Assembly (NCBI GenBank): GCA_038065335.1
Contig: JBBTRD010000024.1
Location: 1-32,696, forward strand
Reading direction: 5' to 3'
Source: 2-01-FULL-41-21 sp038065335
GTDB taxonomy: Bacteria; Patescibacteriota; Minisyncoccia; 2-02-FULL-40-12; GWA2-44-9
DNA: 32,696 nt
The notes under the pieces: model-generated
Told to the model about the DNA's origin: nothing
What the model saw: the letters and a program-made list of their open reading frames with translations, nothing else
Database searches by the model: none
Position numbers and translations under genes: made by a program
Shown: piece after piece, positions 15,669 through 23,891 of the stretch
How the letters are laid out: every line of letters begins with the position of its first letter
Position numbering within the stretch: the first letter of the stretch is position 1

Positions 15669-16976
15669 TTATTTTGGAGTTACCCTATATATCACTCCGG
15701 CTGAATCATCAGACATATAAAGCGCGCCGTCAGGCCCGAATTTTAGGTCAACCGGCCGGCCAAATGTTTTTCCGGAATTATCCAGCCAGCCCGATATAAA
15801 ATCAATCGGCTCTTGCGATAAGACATTGCCATTGACGTCTAGGTCATATCTGACAATTTTATATCCTACAGGTTTACTTCTATTCCACGACCCGTGAAAT
15901 GCCACTAAAAGATCCCCCGCCCATTCCTTGAGCCAGCCATCGCCGGACGGAATAAACGCCAAACCTAAAGGGGCCGAATGGGCCGGAATCTGAATTACCG
16001 GCGACTCGGTTTTACCACAATCTGAAGAAATATCTATTCTTTGAAATTTTTCAGGATTAAAAGTTTTATCTCTGACCTGATTGCCGTAACAGAAAGGCCA
16101 ACCGTATCTTTTGGCGCCAAACTTATCTTCCGCGCCGGCAACTTTAATAATATTTATTTCATCCGGGGGCAGATTGTCTCCTAAATTATCTCTTCCCATT
16201 TCCGTCGCCCATATTTCTTTTGTTTTCGGATGAAAAGTAAAAAATACGGAATTTCTCAACCCTCCGGCAAATTCAGCCGTAAATGTGCCGGTCGGGTCTG
16301 ACTCCAGTATGGCCGCCCTTTTCCACGTCGCGTCTTCGACACAAACGTCGCAAGACGAACCGACGCTTATATACAACTTGGCATCGACAAGAGTGTCATT
16401 GCCTCTTTTCCCGGGCAATAATGGGATTGTTCTAAAGTTGGGTCCAAAGGATATCGTCCTTGTAAAGTGCCTGCCGTCAGCCGGAAGATTAGTGATATTT
16501 TCTCCTTTAGCGGATATTACGATTCCATTTTTAACATCGTATATATAGCGAACCACTTGCTGTGTTTCCGCGACATATAAATACACGACATTTCCCGCGG
16601 AATAAAATGCCAAACCATGAGGCTTATTCAATCCACTTAGAATGACCCTGCTTGTCTCGACAATACCGTTTTTACCATTTTCCAAAACAACAACTCTTCC
16701 GGCTTTGGTTTCGCTGACAAGCATCCTCCCGCCCGGGTCAAAGGTTATAACCCTTGGATCTTCCAAATTTTTCGCAAAAAGATCTATCTTAAATCCTTCC
16801 GAAAGTTTAAGATACAAAAGTGAAGAATCGTTAGTTTCAGATATTATCGGTTCTTGGGGGGACTGGATATTAAAACCAACCATTTTCTTTAATAAATTGG
16901 CGCCCCCAAAATAAAGACCCGCGCTTAGCGCAATAATCATCACTGACATTAAAATTACTTTTTTATCGCTAGACAT
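15669..16976 (-). CDS. Membrane-anchored sorbosone/PQQ-glucose dehydrogenase-like beta-propeller
   Basis: 435 aa. One N-terminal TM anchor (~8-27), then a six-bladed propeller of the L-sorbosone/soluble glucose dehydrogenase superfamily. Visible blocks are LEDPRVITFDPGGRMLVSE, LNKPHGLAFY, LPADGRHFTRTISFGP, LYISVGSSCDVC, FAGGLRNSVFFTFHP, IWATEMGRDNLGDNLPPDEIN, LLVAFHGSWNRSKPVGYKIV and GRPVDLKFGPDGALYMSDD. Relatives oxidise sugars with PQQ, but this window contains no PQQ synthesis genes, so it may bind scavenged cofactor or only sugars or Ca2+. Two nucleotides separate it from the PMT-like gene, so the pair is co-transcribed. The fold is sure; the enzymatic role is not. Confidence 0.82.
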   Translation of the reverse strand: MSSDKKVILMSVMIIALSAGLYFGGANLLKKMVGFNIQSPQEPIISETNDSSLLYLKLSEGFKIDLFAKNLEDPRVITFDPGGRMLVSETKAGRVVVLENGKNGIVETSRVILSGLNKPHGLAFYSAGNVVYLYVAETQQVVRYIYDVKNGIVISAKGENITNLPADGRHFTRTISFGPNFRTIPLLPGKRGNDTLVDAKLYISVGSSCDVCVEDATWKRAAILESDPTGTFTAEFAGGLRNSVFFTFHPKTKEIWATEMGRDNLGDNLPPDEINIIKVAGAEDKFGAKRYGWPFCYGNQVRDKTFNPEKFQRIDISSDCGKTESPVIQIPAHSAPLGLAFIPSGDGWLKEWAGDLLVAFHGSWNRSKPVGYKIVRYDLDVNGNVLSQEPIDFISGWLDNSGKTFGRPVDLKFGPDGALYMSDDSAGVIYRVTPK

Positions 16977-16978
16977 GT

Positions 16979-18751
16979 TTATTTTGAGAGTTCACGGGCA
17001 AGTTCTTCCATTAACCGGCCGGTCTCCAAATCTGAATTGGCAAACTCAAGGCCTTTTCGGAGATCCTCTAGCGCTTTTGTTTTGTTATCAAGCGCGAGAT
17101 AAACCAACGCTGAATTATAGTAAACACGCGGATTGTTGGGAATAAGCAACTTAAGCTTCTCGATGTTCTCAACGGCTTTGGTCAGATTGCCTTGTTGGGC
17201 GTAGATAACCGCCAAGTTTTGATACGGATAATAAAAGTTTGGATTAATTTCTATCGCTTTTTCGTATAATTTAACGGCTCCATAAATATCTCCCCTGGAT
17301 TGCAAAATGGTGCCTAAATTAAAATGCGGTTCGGCGAATATATCGTCTTGAGAGACGGCGATTCTATAATACTTTTCGGCGTTTTCCAAATCTTTTTTGT
17401 TATAATAAATATTTCCCACATTGTTGTTTATCCTTACGCTATTCGGTTCATATTTTAAGATATCCGAATAAAAATCAAGCTGATTGCCCCACAAAATATT
17501 TCGCTGAATGGACTGATAAGCAAAAAAGAGGAAATAGGCAATCAAAGCGACAATCACCAAGGTTCGACCTTGAATCTTCAAAAAAGTCGCGCTTTGGCAA
17601 TCCAAAAGTTTTACGACATAAAAAGAGGCGATCAGCCAGAACCCAACCATCGGCAGATAAAGCCAATGCTCGTATATCAACGCGTTAATGGGTGTAATTC
17701 CGGAAACAGGGCCCAGAGCGATAAAGAACACCCCCCAGCCAAACAGCCAAATTTTAAAATCCGGATGCCTGTTTTTATACAGCCAATAAAGCATTACTAG
17801 AATACCAAAAATAATCAGCGCGCCCAACCAAACCGGCCATTGAAAAAGAGAGGTGTGCACGGTCATGCTTCTTTCCATGTGCAGGCCGGTCGGAACAAAA
17901 AGAAGTTTAAAATAATCAACTAAAACATGCATAAAAGTGAAGAGGCGGTAATGCAAATTTTCGGAATAAAGATTAGGGGTGGCATAAAAGTTGAGCGTGT
18001 TTTGAAAATTTAAAACCGTTAGACGGAGAAGACCATAAACCAAAACCGCCAAAAAATACGGCCATGTTTTAATTAAGCCCTGTTTGACGGATTTTAAAAA
18101 TCGTTCTTTGGAAATAAAGGAAATATAGAAGACAAGAGCTAAAAATGGAAAAATTATAGCGGTTTCCCGACTAAGTAAACCGAGCACTAAAAATATCAAA
18201 GAAAAAATCTTTTTTATACTTGTCCCATCTAAACTGTTATTTTCGGCTTTATAAAAAAACAGCAGCGCTAACAGCATAAAAAAGGTAACCAAAGCATCTC
18301 CTCTCCCCGAAACGTAGGTAATCGCTTCCGTTTGAAGGGGATGAATCAAAAATATTAAAGAGGCTAAAAATACAAAAAGCTTTTTCTTGAAAATCTTATA
18401 AACGAGAATAAAAATTAAAAGACCGTTGGCAATATGGATTAAATTGTTAAACAGGTGATAGCTAAAAGGTTTAATCCCGGAAATTATATAGTTAAGAGCA
18501 AAAGTAAAAAATAAAAACGGGCGATAATAGTTGCTCTCCATACCCACCCCGGCTAGAGTATTATGAGTCAGCCAGAATTTTATATTATCCCAGCTTATTG
18601 TATGGACAAAATTATTTCTTATTATCCAATCGTCATCATCCCAGAATAACGGATTATTTAAATTGAAAAAATAAACAAAAAAACCGATAGCAATCAGTAT
18701 CGTTATCAGAAAAATTATCGGTTTTTTCGCGTAAAGAGACGCTGATACCAT
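16979..18751 (-). CDS. TMTC/PMT-like GT-C mannosyltransferase with TPR domain
   Basis: 590 aa. About ten to eleven TM helices lie in residues ~10-400. The first extracytoplasmic loop carries FWDDDDWIIRNNFVH, the acidic motif expected to be catalytic in GT-C enzymes. YYRPFLFF and LIHPLQTEAITYVSGRGDALV match the TMTC/O-mannosyltransferase pattern (YRPL; HPxxTEAVxxxxGRxDLL). TPR units fill ~420-590 (YYNKKDLENAEKYYRIAVSQD; GAVKLYEKAIEINPNFY). Family members move a sugar from a polyprenyl-P donor to Ser/Thr of exported proteins, and the TPRs may hold the acceptor. The GT2 protein at 8648 is the expected donor maker. The start at 18751 shares one base with the upstream stop (TAATG). Confidence 0.83.
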   Translation of the reverse strand: MVSASLYAKKPIIFLITILIAIGFFVYFFNLNNPLFWDDDDWIIRNNFVHTISWDNIKFWLTHNTLAGVGMESNYYRPFLFFTFALNYIISGIKPFSYHLFNNLIHIANGLLIFILVYKIFKKKLFVFLASLIFLIHPLQTEAITYVSGRGDALVTFFMLLALLFFYKAENNSLDGTSIKKIFSLIFLVLGLLSRETAIIFPFLALVFYISFISKERFLKSVKQGLIKTWPYFLAVLVYGLLRLTVLNFQNTLNFYATPNLYSENLHYRLFTFMHVLVDYFKLLFVPTGLHMERSMTVHTSLFQWPVWLGALIIFGILVMLYWLYKNRHPDFKIWLFGWGVFFIALGPVSGITPINALIYEHWLYLPMVGFWLIASFYVVKLLDCQSATFLKIQGRTLVIVALIAYFLFFAYQSIQRNILWGNQLDFYSDILKYEPNSVRINNNVGNIYYNKKDLENAEKYYRIAVSQDDIFAEPHFNLGTILQSRGDIYGAVKLYEKAIEINPNFYYPYQNLAVIYAQQGNLTKAVENIEKLKLLIPNNPRVYYNSALVYLALDNKTKALEDLRKGLEFANSDLETGRLMEELARELSK

Positions 18752-19368
18752 TATGGTAATACCACGGTCGTTCTACCCTTACATTGCTTTTCAAAAACCT
18801 TGACATAGCCGCCAACCGTTACAAAATTTCCATTAGCATCCACTAATCGCCCGTACTGTATCTTTGCCGTTATTTCATATTTTTTATATTGAGGATTTTC
18901 CGGCAAAACCACTCCCAACAAACTTTCTCCATCCGGGATGGGAGTTCTGTTGAATATATTAGGCCCGATCGACAGGTTGTCTTGAGGGATTACGGTCCAG
19001 AAAATATTTCTCCCCGGATGGTCAATCCCTTTGTAGATAAACACCGCGTTCTGATTATCATAAGTATTACGATTCAAAAATTTGAGTTCACCCCTTAATT
19101 CACATGAAGCATCAGTCAAAAGCAACGACCATGGCACCGTCTCATCTATAAATGTCGTTCTTCCGTCGCCGGAGGGGAGCGGAACTGGGACTTTAGTTAT
19201 ATTTGATTTTGGAGAAAAAGAGGGTGATGGCAATGAAGATTCCTCTGTCACCGAAGGACTGGGGCTTCCGCTTATAGTATTTTCATCGGTTGTTTTGCCT
19301 GAAAAATAAACTATAGCCGAAATTAGCGCTACAATCAATAAAACTATGGAAATTATTATTTTTTTCAT
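18751..19368 (-). CDS. Exported single-TM protein of unknown function
   Basis: 205 aa. MKKIIISIVLLIVALISAIVYF is a TM anchor or signal segment. A Ser/Pro-rich stalk (~30-65, SGSPSPSVTEE, LPSPSFSP) follows, then a globular domain of ~135 residues that I do not recognise (VPWSLLLTDASCELRGELKF; GRNIFWTVIP; GYVKVFEKQCKGRTTVV) with two Cys that may pair. It is the first gene of the set with the PMT-like and propeller proteins and overlaps the next start by one base. By position it could be an acceptor or accessory for them. No catalytic motif is visible. Confidence 0.75.
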   Translation of the reverse strand: MKKIIISIVLLIVALISAIVYFSGKTTDENTISGSPSPSVTEESSLPSPSFSPKSNITKVPVPLPSGDGRTTFIDETVPWSLLLTDASCELRGELKFLNRNTYDNQNAVFIYKGIDHPGRNIFWTVIPQDNLSIGPNIFNRTPIPDGESLLGVVLPENPQYKKYEITAKIQYGRLVDANGNFVTVGGYVKVFEKQCKGRTTVVLP

Positions 19369-19374
19369 AAGTAA

Positions 19375-19402
19375 ATTATAACAAACCAGAATAAAAATGC
19401 AA
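19375..19402 (-). promoter_or_regulatory. Leaderless promoter of the 19368 operon
   Basis: TATAAT (19375-19380, read on -) with 6 nt to the ATG at 19368; a weak -35 TTGCAT (19397-19402) lies 16 nt upstream. It sits immediately behind the terminator at 19403-19443. Confidence 0.65.
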
Positions 19403-19443
19403 CCAAAAACCCCCTTATACCGTGTGGCATAAGGGGGTTTTGG
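19403..19443 (-). terminator. Strong rho-independent terminator
   Basis: On the - strand, CCAAAACCCCCTTAT pairs with ATAAGGGGGTTTTTGG around a ~10-nt loop. The A-tract/GC-stem/T-tract form is canonical. It ends the transcript of the S-layer-like gene, whose stop is at 19498. Confidence 0.9.
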
Positions 19444-19497
19444 CGTTTGTTTCAGTCATCCCTTAAAAATCAGGATAACTAAATCATGCTATACCAA

Positions 19498-22400
19498 TTA
19501 CCTTTGGAAGGTCGGACCGTATAGCGGCAAGCTTCTTAAGATACCCGTGGCTGAAGGCGTATCCAAAGAATTTGTCGTTCCGTCATAGCTGCCTACCCAG
19601 TTGATCAAGCCGGCTTGATCATCCTGCAAGGTTACCTGGAAGTAGTCCGAGGCTCGGCCGGTCGTTCCAGCATTGGCATAGTGCTGGGTCGGATTGTTCA
19701 ATCTGATACTGAAGGTTCTTGTTTCACCTCCAGCAATTTCTATATCCTGACCGGTAAAGTCAAAGGAGATAGAAGAATTGACATCCGGATCGGCGCCATA
19801 CGGTTTATCCTGGGTAAAGGCAATGGTCTGACTGGTGTCAGCGGCGCTCGGGTCATTAATGAACCGAAGAGCGCTTGGACCGTCAATCACCGTTCCCGTC
19901 TCATCCAAGACTGAGAAGGTCGTACTGGTGGTGGTGTTTATTCCTGAATCACCAGAAGCGATTACCTCAAAGTTGATGGAGCCAGATCCCTTGTGCTGAT
20001 TGTCAAATCTCAAGTTGGCCGTGGCAAGACCCATCGCCGTAATTGAGAATTTGAACACAATCGGCGTACCAATCAAGCTGTATGGCGCGGTCAAGGCAAC
20101 CTGTTCAATCTTCGGGAAGATTCTGTAGGCATTTTGGTTGTAGGCACCCACGACATCATTGATGTTCGTAGATGTGCCGTCAAGCACGGTGCCCGAACCC
20201 TCGCCCACCGCCCTGAATCCGTTGACATAGCTTCCATTGTAAGAGTCCACTAAATCCAAGGAGAACTGAACTAGCGCGGCAGCGGATGTGCCCGTTGTCT
20301 GGGTAGCGCCCTCATCCTTGGCCTTCATGTTGACATTCACGCCGATTTCCAAACTTGAATCCTTCGGCACATAAGGCCTGTTGGGATCACTGCTTGCCCA
20401 ATTGAAGTTCGCGGAAGCCGCATTGCCAAACGATTGGGTTGTCGTAAGAGTACTGCCAGTCTTAGTCTTGTAGGTCAAGATGATATCTTTCACGTTTGCG
20501 GCGGCATCGGTAGCTTCAGCGGCCACAGAAGCGGCAATCGTAAGCTTCTCAAGATACTGACCCTCATCGGTCGCGGTTAGTCTGAATTTGGAGACCGGCG
20601 CGTTGGCCTGGCCCCAATATAAGGCGCCCGCTACCGGACTGGCGGCGGCGGCGGCCAATGTCATTGAACCGCTATTCTTTACCGTCAACACTTGGGTTGG
20701 AGTTAAACCACCATTAACCGCGGCGGAACCAGGATTTACCGTGTTGGAATCTGAATCCAAAGCGGTAACATCCCCGACCGCGGCGATGTCAAAAGCGTAT
20801 AAGTCGCCAGCCGTGCCTGACGCTTGGTTGTTGGACAGATCAACTCTGACCAATACCGTCCTACTCGTTCCGGCTGGAATGATCCAGGCCAGATTACCAA
20901 AGGTCATCGTACCGGTTCCGGCTGTACCTAACGAGTTGTTAGTAACCTTATCCGAACCGGCAATCAAAGCACCGCCTGATTCATACAATTGAACCTTAGC
21001 CATGGCGTTGGCCACTGAAATGCCGCTATCGTTGTCGGCATCAGGAGTACCTTCGTCATACGTATCTCCCGCGGTATCGGCAGTAACGCCGGTAATCTTA
21101 ATGGTAGTTACCTTAAGCGCCGAGGCTTGACTGGCAGCAAACGTAACACCAACCGCATCAACATCTTTCATGCCTCTGATTTTCGTTTGATCAGTCGGAG
21201 AACCCGACAAACTCAAGGTCAAAGCGGAAGAAGAAAGAGTGATGTCTGGACCGTTAATGTCAGCGCGAGGAACAATGTCCGCCGCGGCAACCGAAGTGTT
21301 AGTACCAGAGTACTTTGCCACTGTTACATCACCGGCATCATCACTGTAATCGTCAAGGATCGCTCTGATAATACTGCCCGAAATCAATTCGGCGGTAACA
21401 TTAGCCGTATTGATGTCGGCGGTAACTTTGAAGTTATAAGTCACGCCGGCAGTGAGATCAAGAGTATCGGTGAATGATTCCTGGACACCGCCTCCCGCCG
21501 GACAGCTGACGGTATCATCAGCATGGTCAAACGCGGTGGCGTCTTTCGGACCAATGACAACAGTGTTGGTGTCTTCGTTCCAAACTTTGAAGTCGGTAAC
21601 GTCATCCCAATCCGCTTCAGTGGTTTCGGTGTCATATGTACCGTCTCCAGCTTGGTCGGCGCAGAGAGTGAACTCTGTCTTCTTGATTTCAATGTTGCTT
21701 GCGGCAGTCATTGAATATCTCAACAAAGTAGCATCAGTCACCGTGGTACCAACCGTGGTAGCGTTAGGACCGTTGAATACCAAAGTCAACGCCCCACCTT
21801 GAAGCGTCAAGGTGGTCGCTTCGGCGGAAGTATCAAGAGTATTGGTGCCTTCGGCCATACCATTGCCATATTGGTCACCAATCGCTAAGAGGTCGGAGTT
21901 GTTCTCAAAGTAGAGAATAACGGTCTCATCTTTCTTGCCACTCACGTCTCCATAAACCTTGAAGGTAGCATTACCACCCTTGGCAATGGAGTATCCCGAA
22001 CCAAGATCAAAGACGACATAACTGTCGGAAGTAACTGAACCCGACCATTCTGTTGCTCCGGTCTTTAGTTTGAGATTAGCCATATCGGCCGGTTTCAAAG
22101 TCCCGCCATTTAACATCGTCAAACGCTTAACGGAAGCGCCTTCGGTGTTAGCCGTAAATTTGAACTCCGCAAGTTGAGCTTGCTTCTGACCAACCGTTGG
22201 GTTGGAAAGTGAGCCAACTTCAGCGGTATCAATTGTACCGGATGAAGCGCCCGAGACAGAAAAGTTATTACCGCTCAAAGGTGTTCCAGAAACGGCTACG
22301 CCACCAGTGGCAACAACACTTCCTAACTGAATATAGTTGACGTCACCAGCTGTAGCCGCAGACATATCAGCCACGATTGAGAGGTCTTTTGAACCACTCA

Positions 22401-23229
22401 CGGCGATATTCAATAAGAATGTAATTTCGCCGGACGCGGACGAAAATGATTTGCCAGAAACTAATCTCTTGGCTCCATCATAAACATAGACATCGCCGAA
22501 ATCGGCTGTTAAACCGGCGCCCAACCTCTTAACGGTCAAAGTGTTAACCGTACCGGAACCACTAACTCTGACTTTCAAGTACTCAACACCAACGGCATTT
22601 TTGGTGATGGTTTGAGCTCCCGGGTTGCCAGGGGCTAACGACACCGACAAAGGTCCGGATGGGACCGGGGTTGCGCCCGGGACGCGGACATAGCTCGGAA
22701 TCTGATTTACTGAAGTATAGGCAGAACCAACTGAATACAAATTGAATTCAGCTTGGTTGATGACGAAAACCTTTTTGAAGAAATTCGCGTCATCGGCAAC
22801 AGCTTGCGCGCCTGTGGTATTAACCCAATGCAACGAGGCCACGTCTTCTCCTGTAGTTTCCAAACCATAAACCTTCTCGGTTCCATCAACTCGGAACAAA
22901 CCAGAAGTTGGGAAAGCATCGCGGGCCGCCGCAGAAACACTCTTTACACTTGCAAAACCACCGAGGTGGCCGTACAAATTAAAGATAGCAGGATTCAAGA
23001 ACAATCTCTTGTAACCCTGTTCATTAACGATATAGACATCCGGATCCGAAGAACCAGTTGCGCTAATCGTATTGCCTTCCGTAAGGCCATAGTCCGACGG
23101 AACGGCCGCCACCGCTGTCAAAGGCGCGAGGTAGGCAGTTCCCGATAGCGTCAATAAAGTCGCTATCGAAGTAAGAGCCGACACAGTTTTTACAAAAACT
23201 GGTCGAGCTCTGTTTAATGAATTAGACAT
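19498..23229 (-). CDS. Large S-layer-like surface protein
   Basis: 1243 aa. Signal peptide 1-~44 (RPVFVKTVSALTSIATLLTLSG ... LTAVAA). Residues ~48-185 form the domain shared with the protein at 3712 (GNTISATGSSDPDVYIVN, GYKRLFLNPAIF, HWVNTTGAQAVADD, SVNQIPSYVR). The remaining ~1050 residues are Ala/Gly/Thr/Ser/Asp-rich beta sandwich-like sequence with few Cys and Lys and many acidic residues, in repeating blocks such as DLYAFDIAAVGDVTALDSDSN. There is no C-terminal TM helix or sorting motif. Size, composition, a strong promoter with a long leader and a strong terminator point to an abundant self-assembling S-layer protein. The N-terminal domain may anchor it. The Thr/Ser content gives many O-glycosylation sites. 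Confidence 0.85.
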   Translation of the reverse strand: MSNSLNRARPVFVKTVSALTSIATLLTLSGTAYLAPLTAVAAVPSDYGLTEGNTISATGSSDPDVYIVNEQGYKRLFLNPAIFNLYGHLGGFASVKSVSAAARDAFPTSGLFRVDGTEKVYGLETTGEDVASLHWVNTTGAQAVADDANFFKKVFVINQAEFNLYSVGSAYTSVNQIPSYVRVPGATPVPSGPLSVSLAPGNPGAQTITKNAVGVEYLKVRVSGSGTVNTLTVKRLGAGLTADFGDVYVYDGAKRLVSGKSFSSASGEITFLLNIAVSGSKDLSIVADMSAATAGDVNYIQLGSVVATGGVAVSGTPLSGNNFSVSGASSGTIDTAEVGSLSNPTVGQKQAQLAEFKFTANTEGASVKRLTMLNGGTLKPADMANLKLKTGATEWSGSVTSDSYVVFDLGSGYSIAKGGNATFKVYGDVSGKKDETVILYFENNSDLLAIGDQYGNGMAEGTNTLDTSAEATTLTLQGGALTLVFNGPNATTVGTTVTDATLLRYSMTAASNIEIKKTEFTLCADQAGDGTYDTETTEADWDDVTDFKVWNEDTNTVVIGPKDATAFDHADDTVSCPAGGGVQESFTDTLDLTAGVTYNFKVTADINTANVTAELISGSIIRAILDDYSDDAGDVTVAKYSGTNTSVAAADIVPRADINGPDITLSSSALTLSLSGSPTDQTKIRGMKDVDAVGVTFAASQASALKVTTIKITGVTADTAGDTYDEGTPDADNDSGISVANAMAKVQLYESGGALIAGSDKVTNNSLGTAGTGTMTFGNLAWIIPAGTSRTVLVRVDLSNNQASGTAGDLYAFDIAAVGDVTALDSDSNTVNPGSAAVNGGLTPTQVLTVKNSGSMTLAAAAASPVAGALYWGQANAPVSKFRLTATDEGQYLEKLTIAASVAAEATDAAANVKDIILTYKTKTGSTLTTTQSFGNAASANFNWASSDPNRPYVPKDSSLEIGVNVNMKAKDEGATQTTGTSAAALVQFSLDLVDSYNGSYVNGFRAVGEGSGTVLDGTSTNINDVVGAYNQNAYRIFPKIEQVALTAPYSLIGTPIVFKFSITAMGLATANLRFDNQHKGSGSINFEVIASGDSGINTTTSTTFSVLDETGTVIDGPSALRFINDPSAADTSQTIAFTQDKPYGADPDVNSSISFDFTGQDIEIAGGETRTFSIRLNNPTQHYANAGTTGRASDYFQVTLQDDQAGLINWVGSYDGTTNSLDTPSATGILRSLPLYGPTFQR

Positions 23230-23734
23230 TTTGTTTTTACTATTTATTTCTATTTTGCGGTTCCAGTGCCGATCGTTAAATACGAGGACACTTTATGAGA
23301 CACAGAACAGAATTTTAATTACGAGACGAAAACAACAACTACCTTTTTATTTGTAAAAACTTCTTGCGCTTTTGCTCGACCAAGCAATTTAAGAAGTTCT
23401 TACCTCTAAAACTTAATCTAAACTAAACACAATCTTAAAGTGGAAATTTAGTAACTTTCTCTTCTTGAGACAATCTTTTCTTTTCACCTAATTTTCAATG
23501 TTCTTTCCTGGCCCCCACACCTAGTCAGCGAATGTCTGCGACGCCGAACGGCTGTCGCTGACTAGGTGTAGGGGTCACTCAACCCAAAAATAACCAACAC
23601 TGGTTATGTTCAATAAATTTATCGAGAATGTTACATAGATTTTGGCTGTTTTATACTCGCTCGTACTCTCGCAGGGCACCGCGTCGCTCGCGCTCCTTGC
23701 TTACTTGTTTTATGGCCCATTCTAATGTTCATAC
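23230..23734 (-). promoter_or_regulatory. Long structured 5' leader of the S-layer-like gene
   Basis: About 500 nt lie between the predicted promoter and the ATG at 23229, without a convincing ORF. One hairpin pairs 23353-23365 (GTAAAAACTTCTT) with 23391-23403 (AAGAAGTTCTTAC), one mismatch, with an inner GCTT/AAGC stem. A second pairs 23513-23531 with 23555-23574 (ACACCTAGTCAGCGA and its exact complement plus a CCCC/GGGG extension with one bulge). A long untranslated leader on an abundant surface-protein mRNA suggests a role in stability or translation. It matches no riboswitch I recognise. Confidence 0.6.
23513..23574. repeat. GC-rich 19-bp inverted repeat in the leader
   Basis: CCCC-ACACCTAGTCAGCGA and TCGCTGACTAGGTGT-A-GGGG form a long stem with one bulge. 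The 23-nt loop contains a small GCC/GGC hairpin. It stands out from the AT-rich leader and is also a candidate transposition footprint or protein-binding site. Confidence 0.75.
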
Positions 23735-23763
23735 ATACTATCGCACCTACCCAAAGATGTCAA
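23735..23763 (-). promoter_or_regulatory. Strong sigma70-type promoter of the S-layer-like gene
   Basis: TTGACA (23758-23763, read on -), exactly 17-nt spacer, TAGTAT (23735-23740). This is the best -35 match seen in the window, oriented toward the 1243-aa gene, and it predicts a start near 23728. Confidence 0.75.
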
Positions 23764-23844
23764 CGTATATCTATATTTTTGCTGGTTCTAGCCATATCTG
23801 GGACTCGCCCCAATATAACCATTGAAACTAATTGTATCCTGTTT

Positions 23845-23887
23845 AAAAAAGCAAGCAAGGGCTTAATTGTGGATAAATCAAGGCCCT
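23845..23887 (-). terminator. Probable rho-independent terminator
   Basis: On the - strand AGGGCCTTGAT pairs with ATTAAGCCCT (one bulge, one G-T), followed by TGCTTGCTTTTTT. It lies just after the stop of the ComEA-like gene. Confidence 0.6.
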
Positions 23888-23891
23888 ACCG

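Noticed and set aside
23513..23574. Riboswitch or CRISPR-like repeat
   Set aside because: Only one copy, no spacer array, and no known riboswitch core recognised; kept only as a structured leader element.
23628..23825. Small + strand ORF in the leader region of the S-layer-like gene
   Set aside because: Cys/Arg/Ser/Tyr-rich translation without a family pattern, antisense to the promoter and leader; it looks like noncoding DNA.
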